Shown: one piece after another, positions 54,387-63,085 of the stretch
Layout of the letters: the number at the start of each line of letters is the position of its first letter
Numbering within the stretch: position 1 is the first letter of the stretch
From: JAKAVN01 sp035295545
GTDB taxonomy: Bacteria > Desulfobacterota > Binatia > Binatales > Binataceae
Length of the DNA stretch: 64,000 bases
Direction of reading: 5' to 3'
Assembly: GCA_035295545.1 (NCBI GenBank)
Contig: DATGIT010000002.1
Span: 186,001 to 250,000 of the forward strand
Notes under the pieces: model-generated
The model's database searches: none
What the model was told of the DNA's origin: nothing
Seen by the model: the letters and a program-made list of their open reading frames with translations, nothing else
Translations under genes and position numbers: made by a program

Positions 54387-56546
54387 ATGCGTCATGCAAG
54401 AGCCGCCGCCAGCACGATCGTTCGTGGAGCCTGTCCCCACGATTGTCCCGACACCTGCGCGATGCTGGTTACGGTGAAGGACGGCCGCGCCACCGAAGTC
54501 CGCGGCGACCCGGATCATCCGTTCACGCGCGGCGCACTGTGCGCCAAGGTCAACGACTACGTGGAGCGCGTCTACAGCCCCGCGCGCGTGCTTCATCCGC
54601 TGCGGCGCAGCGGCCCCAAGGGCAGCGGGCAATTCGAGCGCGTAAGCTGGGAAGCAGCGCTGGATGAGATCGCCGGCCGCTTCCGCGCGATCGCCGCCGA
54701 GCACGGCGCGCAGGCGATCCTGCCCTACAGTTATCTCGGCACCGAGGGCCTGCTGAACGGCCTCAACGTCGGCGACCCGTTCTTTAATCGGCTGGGCGCT
54801 TCGATAAGCGAACGCACCTTCTGCGCCTCGGGTGCGATCACCGGCTATATCATGACAGTCGGGCCGACGCCCGGCACCGATCCCGAAAGCCTGGTTCACG
54901 CCCGCTACATCGTGATCTGGGCGTGCAACGTCATCAGCACCAATTTGCATCTGTGGCCGATTATCGCCGAGGCCCGCCGGCGCGGCGCGAAGGTCGTGGT
55001 GATCGATCCGTTGCGCAGCCGCACGGCGCGCGCCGCCGACTGGCATATTCCGATTCGTCCCGCCACCGACGGAGCGCTCGCGCTCGGATTGATGAACGTG
55101 ATCATCGGCGAGCATCTCACCGACGACGAATACATCGACAAATACACGGTTGGGTTCTCCGAACTGCGAGCGCGCGCGCGTGAATACCCGCCGGAGCGCG
55201 TTTCGCATATCACCGGAATTCCGGCCGCGGATATCGTGCGCCTGGCGCGCGAGTACGCGCGCACGCAGCCCGCGGCGATCCGCTTCGGCGTGGGCATCGA
55301 GCGCCAGCCCGGCGGCGGTCAGGCGGTGCGGGCGATTTCATGCCTGCCGGCGCTGGTCGGCGCATGGCGCAGGCCGGGCGGCGGCCTCGTCTTCATGCCC
55401 AACTTCGCGTTCCCGGTGAAGTGGGACGTGCTGACGCGCCCGGACTTCATCCGGCCCGGGGTGCGGCATATCAACCAGTATCGGCTGGGCGCGGCGCTCA
55501 CCGGAGAGCTCGGCCTCGAGCCGCCGATCAAGGCGCTGTTCGTGTACAACTCGAACCCGGTGGTGGTCGCGCCCGAGCAGGAGCGAATCGTCGCCGGATT
55601 GCTTCGCGAGGACCTGTTCACCGTGGTCAGCGAGCAGTTTCTCACCGACACCGCCGACTTCGCGGATATCGTGCTGCCGGCGACCACGCAGCTCGAGCAA
55701 CTGGACGTGATGTTCTCGTGGGGACATCTGTATCTCACGCTCAATCAGCCGGCGATCGCGCCGCTCGGCGAGGCCGTGCCGAACACCGAGATGTTCCGGC
55801 GCCTGGCGGCGCGAATGGGCTTCGATGATCCATGTTTCAGGCGCACGGACGAGGAAACCGTGCGCGCGATTATCGATTGGAACTCGCCCGCGCTGGCGGG
55901 CGTCGATCTCGAGGCGCTCAAGCGCGACGGTTACGCGCGGCTCAAGCTCGGCACGCCTGATACGTTCGCGCCGCATGCCGAGGGGGGCTTTCCGACCCCG
56001 TCGGGCAAGACCGAGTTCGTCTCGTCGATGGCGGCGCGGGGCAACTTCGTGCTGCCGATTTTCCGCCAGGGATCGACCAGCTTCGACCCGCGAGAGCGCG
56101 AAGCCACGCCCGCGATCGATCCGGTCCCGACCTACATACCGGCGCGCGAATCGGCGATGAGCGATCCGGCGCTGGCCGCGCGCTATCCGCTGAACATCAT
56201 CTCGCCGAAATCGCACGCATTTCTGAATTCCTGCTACGCCAACCTGCCGCATCAGCGGCGGATCGCGGGCGAGCCGACGGTGACGCTCAATCCGGCGGAT
56301 GCGGCCGAGCGCGAGATCGGGGAAGGGCGCGCGGTGCGCGTGTTCAATCAACGCGGCGCCTTCGAAGCCATGGCGCACCTGAGCGACGCGGTGCGGCCGG
56401 GCGTGGTGGTCGCGCCGCTCGGGCATTGGCGCAAATTCAGCCGCGTAGCCGGCACGGTCAACGCGGTAAATTCGGCGGCGCTCGCCGATCTCGGCAACGC
56501 CCCTACGTTTTCCGACAACCTGATCGAAGTCGAACCGGTCGGATAG
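54387..56546 (+). CDS. Molybdopterin-dependent oxidoreductase (DMSO-reductase family)
   Basis: 719 residues from ATG 54387, with GAGGAGAG upstream. N-terminal [4Fe-4S] motif Cys16-Cys20-Cys24 (ACPHDCPDTC) with Cys52 (ALCAK). Cys146 in ERTFCASGA is the likely Mo/W ligand. Middle pterin-binding regions (VWACNVIS, VVIDPLRSRTAR, LFVYNSNPVVVAPEQ) and C-terminal dinucleotide-binding domain (LNSCYANLPHQRRIAGEP) are complete. There is no Tat signal, so it is cytoplasmic. Substrate unknown; no small Fe-S or membrane subunits are nearby. An LLM gene follows 110 bases later. Confidence 0.92.
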   Translation: MRHARAAASTIVRGACPHDCPDTCAMLVTVKDGRATEVRGDPDHPFTRGALCAKVNDYVERVYSPARVLHPLRRSGPKGSGQFERVSWEAALDEIAGRFRAIAAEHGAQAILPYSYLGTEGLLNGLNVGDPFFNRLGASISERTFCASGAITGYIMTVGPTPGTDPESLVHARYIVIWACNVISTNLHLWPIIAEARRRGAKVVVIDPLRSRTARAADWHIPIRPATDGALALGLMNVIIGEHLTDDEYIDKYTVGFSELRARAREYPPERVSHITGIPAADIVRLAREYARTQPAAIRFGVGIERQPGGGQAVRAISCLPALVGAWRRPGGGLVFMPNFAFPVKWDVLTRPDFIRPGVRHINQYRLGAALTGELGLEPPIKALFVYNSNPVVVAPEQERIVAGLLREDLFTVVSEQFLTDTADFADIVLPATTQLEQLDVMFSWGHLYLTLNQPAIAPLGEAVPNTEMFRRLAARMGFDDPCFRRTDEETVRAIIDWNSPALAGVDLEALKRDGYARLKLGTPDTFAPHAEGGFPTPSGKTEFVSSMAARGNFVLPIFRQGSTSFDPREREATPAIDPVPTYIPARESAMSDPALAARYPLNIISPKSHAFLNSCYANLPHQRRIAGEPTVTLNPADAAEREIGEGRAVRVFNQRGAFEAMAHLSDAVRPGVVVAPLGHWRKFSRVAGTVNAVNSAALADLGNAPTFSDNLIEVEPVG

Positions 56547-56656
56547 TCGTCCAGGCGAAGCCGATCCGGCGGGCGCCGCGTCGCGCGCGTCGGGCATAAC
56601 GCCGCGCATCGTGCTATGAGGAATCCACCCACGCTGCCAAAGGAGAGAAATCGATT

Positions 56657-57535
56657 ATGAAGGTAGGATTTTTCGCCGTCGGAATCGGCCACATGGCGCG
56701 ACCGGATTTGATCAAGACCGTCGCCGTCAACGCGGAGCGCTTGAATTTCGCCACCGTGTGGGCGCCCGAGCACGTCGTGCTGTTCGATTCGCATATTTCC
56801 AAATATCCGTACTCGAAGGGCGAATTCCCGCTGCCTGCGGAGACGGCCTTCGCCGACCCGTTCACCACGCTCGCCTACGCCGCGGCCTACACCTCGCGCG
56901 TCAAGCTCGCGACGGGAATCTGCCTGGTGCCCGAGCATAACCCGGTGGTGCTGGCCAAGGTCGTGGCGACGCTGGATCAGCTTTGCAGCGGACGGTTCGT
57001 GCTCGGAGTGGGTGTCGGATGGCTCGAAGAGGAATTCAATGCCGTGGGCGTGCCGTGGGAGCATCGCGCGCGCCGCACGCGCGAATGCATCGATGCGATG
57101 CGCCGGCTGTGGAGCGACGCGCACAGCAGCTACGATGGCGAGTTTTACAAGTTCAAGAACGTGCGCAGCTATCCCAAGCCCGTGCGCGGCGAGGTGCCGA
57201 TCTGGTTCGGCGGCGAGACGCCGCCTGCGCTCAAGCGCGTCGCCGAGTACGGCAATGGATGGTGCGGATTTAATATGACGCCGGCCGAAACCGGGGAAAA
57301 GATGGCGCGCATCGAGCAGTTGCTCAAGGCCGCGGGCCGCAAGCGCTCGGAAATCTACACGGCGATATCGCCCTACGCCAAGCCGGTCACGCGCGACGAC
57401 CTCAAGCGCTACCGCGATGCCGGAGTCGATGAATTGGCGTTCGTCGAATTCACGCCGCCGTCCAACGAGCGCGATCTGATCGCCAAGATGGAACAAATGG
57501 CGCGGGACTGGGTCGAGCCGGCGGCGAAAATCTAG
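56657..57535 (+). CDS. LLM-class (luciferase-like) F420- or flavin-dependent oxidoreductase
   Basis: 292 residues, AAAGGAG before ATG 56657. Family motifs: VWAPEHVVLFDSHIS, VKLATGICLVPEHNPV, GRFVLGVGVGWLEEE and PVRGEVPIWFGGETPPALKR. It is shorter than the two other LLM genes and belongs to the F420-dependent group with VPEHNP. A strong hairpin follows the stop. Possibly functionally paired with the preceding molybdopterin enzyme, but spacing does not prove it. Confidence 0.88.
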   Translation: MKVGFFAVGIGHMARPDLIKTVAVNAERLNFATVWAPEHVVLFDSHISKYPYSKGEFPLPAETAFADPFTTLAYAAAYTSRVKLATGICLVPEHNPVVLAKVVATLDQLCSGRFVLGVGVGWLEEEFNAVGVPWEHRARRTRECIDAMRRLWSDAHSSYDGEFYKFKNVRSYPKPVRGEVPIWFGGETPPALKRVAEYGNGWCGFNMTPAETGEKMARIEQLLKAAGRKRSEIYTAISPYAKPVTRDDLKRYRDAGVDELAFVEFTPPSNERDLIAKMEQMARDWVEPAAKI

Positions 57536-57573
57536 AGAAAGCTCGAATTGCACAAAAAAGGGGCGCCCAAATA

Positions 57574-57607
57574 GCCCGGTTGCGCGAAATTTGACGCGCA
57601 ACCGGGC
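57574..57607 (+). terminator. Hairpin terminator after the third LLM gene
   Basis: A perfect 13-bp stem (57574-57586 with 57595-57607) with an 8-base loop AAATTTGA lies 39 bases after the LLM stop. The tail CTTGTCTC is only moderately T-rich. Confidence 0.65.
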
Positions 57608-57758
57608 CTTGTCTCGCCTTTGCGCCTGGGCCATGTTTGCCGCATTCAATTGCCTGCCATACTGCCGCTTCGTATCATGCAAAGGGAAACCGGAATCGAT
57701 GAAACCTGCTGCCGGTCCAGGCGTATAAAAGGGCGGTGACCAATGGCCGCCCGCCGGC

Positions 57759-59375
57759 TTGCGGGCGTCCGCGAGAACGAAAGTCAGAATTCAAGTGCCC
57801 GGCAGGTTCGATATCGAAATTTCACCAGTTGGTTCCGGTCCCAGTCGCCGGCCTTGCGATGACCGCGAGCCGCGCAACCGTCCCGCGGTTGACGCAGGAT
57901 GGCTCACGCGTCTGCTGCGGCTGCGCATCGAGCTGGTGCTGATTGTCGCCATCGGCGCGCTCGCGCTCGGCACAGGGATGTCCGGGGCGCCGTTGGTGGA
58001 CTGGGACGAGGCGACATACGCGGAGGTGGCTCACGAGGCGATCGCCAACCATCGCTATCTCGATTTCACCTGGAACGGTCAGCCGTACGCCAAGAAGCCG
58101 CCGCTTTTATTCTGGGCTCTGGTTGGATCGTTCAAGGGCCTGGGCGAAAACGAATTTGCCGCCCGGCTGCCGTCGGTGATCGCCGGAATCGCGACCTTGG
58201 TCCTGATTTATCTGAGCGCCGCGGTAGTCGCGGGACGGCTCGCCGGATTGCTGGCGGCGCTCGTGCCGCTGCAATTCTATTTCTTCATCGCGCGCGGCGG
58301 GCGTGACTGCGCGACCGACGCGCCGCTGCTGTTGTTCATGACGCTTGCGCTCTATGGATTGCTGCGCGCGCGCGCGAACCGTCGCTTTTGCGTGCTCGCC
58401 GGCGCAGCCGCCGGTCTCGCGATCCTGAGCAAGGGCCTCGCGGGCACGATTCCCTTGATCGTCGCCTCGCTGGCGGTGTTTGCGCTGCCGGCTTTCGAGA
58501 CGATTGGAATCTCGGGGCTGCTCGTCATCCTTGCGTCGGCGGTTTTGGTCGGCGGACCGTGGTTCGTGTACGAGGCGGTGAACAATCCGGTCTTCTGGAC
58601 CAGCTTCGTGCATCACGAGACGCTCGCGCGCGTGGCGCGCCATCTCGAGGACGAGACGCACTCGGGATGGTATACGCTGCACGGCTTCTGGAGGGAGATT
58701 CACTTTCTGTGGCCGCTCCTTCTGCCCGCGGGCGCAATGACCTTCATCGCCCTTAGCCGGGGCGCCGCACGCAATCTGATCCGCGGTGCGGCGAGTTGGC
58801 GCGAAGCGATCGATCCAGCGACCGGTCTCTGGCTGCTTTGGCTCGCCGTGGCTCTGGGCGCGGCCTGCGTGGTGCAGACCAAGCTTCCGTGGTATGTGCT
58901 GCCGGCATTCGTTCCGACCGCGCTGCTGGCGGGAACCCTGGCCGCGCGCGCGCTGGAATACAGCGGTTCCGGGCGACCCGTGGTGTCAGGCCTCGGAGTG
59001 TTCGCACTGATCCTGATGACAGTGCATGCTCCAGTGCGCTGGCGCGCGATCTCGTACAGCTACTATCATCAGCGGCGGCTGAGCACGCCAAGCTACAAGC
59101 TGGGCCTTGCGGGACGGCAGGCAGCCGCGTTTTACGGCGGCGGACGGCTCTATTTCGCCGGCAATGAGCTGCCGACGCTGGTGTACTACAGTCGGACGCA
59201 CTGCGAGTTCGTTAAGGCGCACGGCGGAGTCGAACAGGTCGGGAACTCGGCCGCCGATGCGCCACCCGCGCTCGACCAGAACGAGCTCGCGCTTGTCGAT
59301 GATCAGGGAGACCTGATACCGGTCGCCGATTTCGGCCGCGAATGGAAGGCCAGCGGCCTCAAGCCTTTCCCCTGA
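57759..59375 (+). CDS. GT39/ArnT-like glycosyltransferase, multi-pass membrane protein
   Basis: 538 residues from TTG 57759; the true start could be later, since no good site is evident before the first helix (RIELVLIVAIGALALGTGM). The lumenal acidic motif VDWDEATYAEVAHEA is the Asp-Glu signature of the PMT/ArnT superfamily, and KKPPLLFWALVGSF follows. About 10-11 hydrophobic segments extend to residue 430, then a short soluble C-terminal domain. The family transfers sugars from polyprenyl-phosphate donors to lipid A, proteins or other acceptors. Confidence 0.85.
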   Translation: MRASARTKVRIQVPGRFDIEISPVGSGPSRRPCDDREPRNRPAVDAGWLTRLLRLRIELVLIVAIGALALGTGMSGAPLVDWDEATYAEVAHEAIANHRYLDFTWNGQPYAKKPPLLFWALVGSFKGLGENEFAARLPSVIAGIATLVLIYLSAAVVAGRLAGLLAALVPLQFYFFIARGGRDCATDAPLLLFMTLALYGLLRARANRRFCVLAGAAAGLAILSKGLAGTIPLIVASLAVFALPAFETIGISGLLVILASAVLVGGPWFVYEAVNNPVFWTSFVHHETLARVARHLEDETHSGWYTLHGFWREIHFLWPLLLPAGAMTFIALSRGAARNLIRGAASWREAIDPATGLWLLWLAVALGAACVVQTKLPWYVLPAFVPTALLAGTLAARALEYSGSGRPVVSGLGVFALILMTVHAPVRWRAISYSYYHQRRLSTPSYKLGLAGRQAAAFYGGGRLYFAGNELPTLVYYSRTHCEFVKAHGGVEQVGNSAADAPPALDQNELALVDDQGDLIPVADFGREWKASGLKPFP

Positions 59376-59550
59376 AATTTTCGATTCCGCGTTCGTCGGC
59401 CGCCGTGTCGCCGCCTGCAGCCGAGAGCGTTTGCAATCCGACCCGCAGATTGCTGTAGACTGCGGACGGCCGCAACGCGCGCCGCGCGCGTGACAGGCGT
59501 TGCGCCGACCCGCGCGCCGACGGGCGCGCCGCACGGAGGGGACCCGCGCC

Positions 59551-60708
59551 ATGCTGAAAAGTGACAAGCGCATACTCACGACTCATGTCGGCAGTCTGCC
59601 GCGCAATCCAAAGCTGACCGACCTCCTGCTGCGTCAGGAGCGCGGCGAGACGATCGACGAGAAGCTGCTGGATCGCGAGGCCGAGGCCGCGGTGGCGCAC
59701 GTGGTCGAGCGCCAGCTCGCGGCCGGCATCGACATCGGCAACGACGGCGAGCAGCCCCGCGTCGGCTTTCAAACCTACGTTCCGCAGCGCATGAAGGGCT
59801 TCGGTGGCGAGAGCAAGCGGCCGACGCCGTGGGACATGCGCGAGTTTCCGCAGTACGTGGAAGTGATGCGCAAGCGCGGGATGCTCGGCGGGGCCAAGGT
59901 CTTCAACGCGCCGCAGGCGATCGGCGAGCTGCGCTACGAAGATCTGGGCGCGGTGCGCCGCGAGTGCGACATGTTCGACAAGTCGGCGGCGGCGAAATTT
60001 CCCGAGCGCTTCATGACCGCCGCCGCGCCCGGCATCATCGCGACCACGATGCTCAACGGCGGCTACTTCGACAGCCACGAGAAGTACGTCTTCGCGGTCG
60101 CCGACCAGATTCGCAAGGAGTACGAGTACATCCATTCGCGCGGCTACATCCTGCAGCTTGACGCCCCCGACCTCGCGATGGAGCGCACGTTCCTGTTCCA
60201 GGACAAGTCGGTGGACGAATTCGTCAAGATCGTCGAGCTGCATATCGCCGCGGTCAACCGTGCGGTGGTCAATATTCCGCCCGATCGCGTGCGGCTGCAT
60301 GTGTGCTGGGGCAACTACGACGGCCCGCATATGCACGACGTTCCGGCCGAGGCCATCCTGCCCGCGATCTACCAGGCGCGCGTCGGCGCGCTCGCGCTCG
60401 AGGGCGCCAATCCGGCCCATCAGCACGAGTACAAGGTCCTGAGCCGGCTCAGGCCGCCCGACGGGATGCTGATCATTCCAGGCGTGATCGATTCGACTTC
60501 CTGCTTCGTTGAGCATCCCGAGGTCGTCGCCGATCGCATCTGCCGGGTCGCCGAAGCGGTCGGCGATCGCTCGCGCGTGATCGCCGGCGTCGATTGCGGC
60601 TTCGGAACCTTTGCGGCGTGGGAGATGGTGCCCGAAGACATCGTCTGGGCCAAGCTCGGCGCACTGCGCAAGGGCGCGGATATCGCGACCCGGCGGCTGT
60701 GGGGGTAA
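59551..60708 (+). CDS. Cobalamin-independent methionine synthase-family (MetE C-domain-like) protein
   Basis: 385 residues from ATG 59551 with GGAGGGG upstream. TTHVGSLPRNPKLTDLLL at the start, IDIGNDGEQPRVGF, and zinc ligands in LHVCWGNYDGPH and AGVDCGFG match the MetE catalytic domain. Compared with the gene at 44801 it is longer and belongs to a different subgroup (methionine synthase II type), closer in look to epoxyalkane:CoM transferase-like proteins. The methyl or alkyl donor is unknown. Confidence 0.88.
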   Translation: MLKSDKRILTTHVGSLPRNPKLTDLLLRQERGETIDEKLLDREAEAAVAHVVERQLAAGIDIGNDGEQPRVGFQTYVPQRMKGFGGESKRPTPWDMREFPQYVEVMRKRGMLGGAKVFNAPQAIGELRYEDLGAVRRECDMFDKSAAAKFPERFMTAAAPGIIATTMLNGGYFDSHEKYVFAVADQIRKEYEYIHSRGYILQLDAPDLAMERTFLFQDKSVDEFVKIVELHIAAVNRAVVNIPPDRVRLHVCWGNYDGPHMHDVPAEAILPAIYQARVGALALEGANPAHQHEYKVLSRLRPPDGMLIIPGVIDSTSCFVEHPEVVADRICRVAEAVGDRSRVIAGVDCGFGTFAAWEMVPEDIVWAKLGALRKGADIATRRLWG

Positions 60709-60746
60709 AGGCCGGCGCGCGCGCGCACGCCGCGCATCGACGCGGC

Positions 60747-61292
60747 TCAGTGCGGGAACAGGTGCTGGAGCAGATGCGGGGCGAGCAGGTAGGTCAGCCC
60801 GCCCGCCAACACCAGCAGCGCCGGGTTGATATGGCGCCACAAGAGGAGCGCGAAAATCGACGCGGCGATGAGCAGGCTTGTCAGGTTGAAGATCGAGAGC
60901 CGCGCGATCGCATAGGTTCCCGACAGCATCAGCCCGATCGCCACCGGCGCCATCCCGTGCTGCACCGCCGCGCGCCACGGAGACCCCTTGAAGTGCACCC
61001 ATAGCCGGTTGGCCAGCAGGGTGAGAATGCAATCGGGCAGGAAGAAGGCCAGTCCCACCACCAGCGCGCCCACCGCGCCGGCCATGCGGTGCCCGATCAG
61101 CAGAACCATCAGCATGTTCGGTCCGGGAGCGACCTGGCCGAGGCTGTAAACGTCGCGGAACTGCCCCGACGTTATCCATTGATATTTGTCGACCGTGAGA
61201 TGCTCCATCTCGGGCAGCACCGCGGTCCCGCCGCCCACCGCGAGCACCGCCAGCAGCATGAAGACCCACGCCAGGTTGAACAGTTTAGGCAT
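60747..61292 (-). CDS. chrA: Chromate transporter, half-length, second domain gene
   Basis: 181 residues, about half of a classical ChrA. The signature SLGQVAPGPNMLMVLLIGH, preceded by GGGTAVLPEMEH, is the second-domain CHR motif. About six hydrophobic segments. It starts 20 bases after the other half and both must be needed for the pump. Chromate efflux is the known role of the family; some members move other oxyanions. Confidence 0.88.
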   Translation of the reverse strand: MPKLFNLAWVFMLLAVLAVGGGTAVLPEMEHLTVDKYQWITSGQFRDVYSLGQVAPGPNMLMVLLIGHRMAGAVGALVVGLAFFLPDCILTLLANRLWVHFKGSPWRAAVQHGMAPVAIGLMLSGTYAIARLSIFNLTSLLIAASIFALLLWRHINPALLVLAGGLTYLLAPHLLQHLFPH

Positions 61293-61312
61293 CGCGCGCG
61301 CACCCGTGCGGT

Positions 61313-61966
61313 TCAGTGCCGAAGGTGAGTGTAATGGCGATGGAGCAGGCGTTCGCGCAAGTGGCGCGCGCGCTCCTCGAGACCCTGATGCGTCGCGCCC
61401 GGCCGATAGAGCAAAATCGCCGCGGTGCCGATGACCAACAGCACCAGGTAAAGTGGGGCCTTGAGCACGCTTACGGCGATGAAGGTCACGACGATGATGC
61501 CGAGGTCGAGCGGTTTGACGAACTGCTTGCGCCCGAGCTGCAGCGTGACGGTGGTGAGCAGGCCGACCGCCGCCGCCGCCACGCCGATCAAAAAGGCCCG
61601 CACCTGCGGATTGTGCGATTCCTCCTGCCAGGCGGCGCCGAGCCCCATGATCACGATCACCCCCGGCAGCACCAGGCCCAGCACCGCCGCGATCGCACCG
61701 GGGATGCCGCGCAGATTGTCGCCGATGATCACGCTCATGTTGATTGCGTTCAGTCCCGGCAGCGTCTGGCTGATCTCGAGCGCGTCGAGGAAGTCGTCGT
61801 CATCGAGCCATTGTGTCTCGTTGACTGCGTACTCGCGCAGATAGGCGACCACGCCACCGCCGAAGCTGATCGCGCCGGCCGTGAGGAAGGTGCGGAAGAT
61901 GGTGCCCAGCCCAACCGGTGCGCGCGCTGCGGATTGCGGTGCGGCGGCTGCGTCAGCGTCATTCAT
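61313..61966 (-). CDS. chrA: Chromate transporter, half-length, first domain gene
   Basis: 217 residues. FGGGVVAYLREYAV and SQTLPGLNAINMSVIIGDN match the first CHR domain. About six hydrophobic segments; the C-terminus is a basic His-rich tail (LRERLLHRHYTHLRH). Its ATG overlaps the end of the upstream CYTH-like gene by 8 bases, indicating translational coupling, and the second half follows 20 bases downstream. Confidence 0.88.
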   Translation of the reverse strand: MNDADAAAAPQSAARAPVGLGTIFRTFLTAGAISFGGGVVAYLREYAVNETQWLDDDDFLDALEISQTLPGLNAINMSVIIGDNLRGIPGAIAAVLGLVLPGVIVIMGLGAAWQEESHNPQVRAFLIGVAAAAVGLLTTVTLQLGRKQFVKPLDLGIIVVTFIAVSVLKAPLYLVLLVIGTAAILLYRPGATHQGLEERARHLRERLLHRHYTHLRH

Positions 61967-62846
61967 TGTGGCCGACCGCCTTGTGCCCCAGCCCGTACAC
62001 CATCGCGGTCTTGGTCGTCCCGAGCGCGACCCAGTCGCTGCATTCCATCTGGATCGCCTTGAACAGCTCTTCTGAAAGCTCGCGCGGTTTGCGATGAAGC
62101 GAATCCAGGCCCTGGAATTTGAGCTGATAGCCGAACTCGGCGATCATGTCGCGCCCGGTCGAGCGGTTGCGCCACACGGCCATCGAGGCTTTGCATTGCG
62201 CCTTGCCGCCGAAGTCGAGCTCGCCCAGGTGGACCAGCGTCTCGTCCACCGTGATGTCGTTGACCACGCCCATTGTGGCCTTGGGATTGGCGCTGCGCAC
62301 GCGCTGCAGCGCGGGAAACACCTGCGAGATGATTTCGAAGCGCTGGGTCAGGATGACGTTGGGCGTGTCGAGTTCGCAGCCATTGGCGTACAGCATGCGC
62401 ATCCCGCCGAGCTTGTCGTGCAGCTGGAGGATCTCCTCCTTGAACTTGATCGTGTAGATGCAGGGCAGGAGGGGATGCATGTCCACGGCGCCGGCAGCCT
62501 TGGCGTCCGGATGCCGAAAGCGGATGGTCAGCTCGAAATTCGGCTCCGGATGACCTTTCTTGAAGAAGGTCCGCTTACGCAGGATGAAACCGTCGGTGTA
62601 GAGTTTGAAGTGCGGCGTGTCGTAAAAGACCACTTCGCGGATGTGCGGTTCGTGCTTTTCGGATTTCTCCAGGTGCGCGCCGAGGCTTTTCGCCACGTGA
62701 TGGAGATGCTTGTAGAACTTGTGGAAGCCGTCCTCATCCGCGAAGCGCTCGGGCTTCAGCAACAGCTTATATTCGCGGTAATGGATCTGCTCCGCCATCT
62801 CCACCACACCCGGCTCGCTGTTATGCTTCTCCGCTCCGTGGCTCAT
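61959..62846 (-). CDS. CYTH-like (triphosphate tunnel) domain protein
   Basis: 295 residues from ATG 62846, with GAGGGGG about 13 bases upstream. N-terminal strand IHYREYKLLLKP resembles the ExExK motif but with Tyr in place of the first Glu; FYDTPHFKLYTDGFILRKRT and FELTIRFRHPD follow the family order of the eight-stranded tunnel, and LGELDFGGKAQCK supplies later acidic residues. CYTH enzymes hydrolyse or cyclise triphosphates. Function here unknown. It is the first gene of a unit ending with the two chrA halves. Confidence 0.5.
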   Translation of the reverse strand: MSHGAEKHNSEPGVVEMAEQIHYREYKLLLKPERFADEDGFHKFYKHLHHVAKSLGAHLEKSEKHEPHIREVVFYDTPHFKLYTDGFILRKRTFFKKGHPEPNFELTIRFRHPDAKAAGAVDMHPLLPCIYTIKFKEEILQLHDKLGGMRMLYANGCELDTPNVILTQRFEIISQVFPALQRVRSANPKATMGVVNDITVDETLVHLGELDFGGKAQCKASMAVWRNRSTGRDMIAEFGYQLKFQGLDSLHRKPRELSEELFKAIQMECSDWVALGTTKTAMVYGLGHKAVGHNE

Positions 62847-63085
62847 TTGCGCGGATCATCCCCCTCGAATGGTTCAGTTGAGTCCCCGGAATTTTATACG
62901 ATGCGGCGCGGCCAGTCTGCCCCTCAACTCCGCCCCCGAGAAGCGAGCGCTACCGCCTCGGGTAAGCCATCCGAGTACCAGTACGACTACGCCTCGTCAA
63001 TCGCGGTGGCTGGCGCGACGTTCTCCGAACCATCGCATTCGCCCGCTGCCGTGCTATACAGAGCCTCAACCCAGGGGACATCGCC

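Noticed and set aside
57721..57730. TATAAAA-like sequence before the glycosyltransferase gene
   Set aside because: There is no -35 box at suitable spacing and the match is common by chance in such short AT stretches.
59359..61269. Long minus-strand open frame opposite the second MetE-like gene
   Set aside because: It is the antisense of a well-supported gene in GC-rich DNA and its composition (Arg/Ala/Gly-rich, no motif) is that of a shadow frame.
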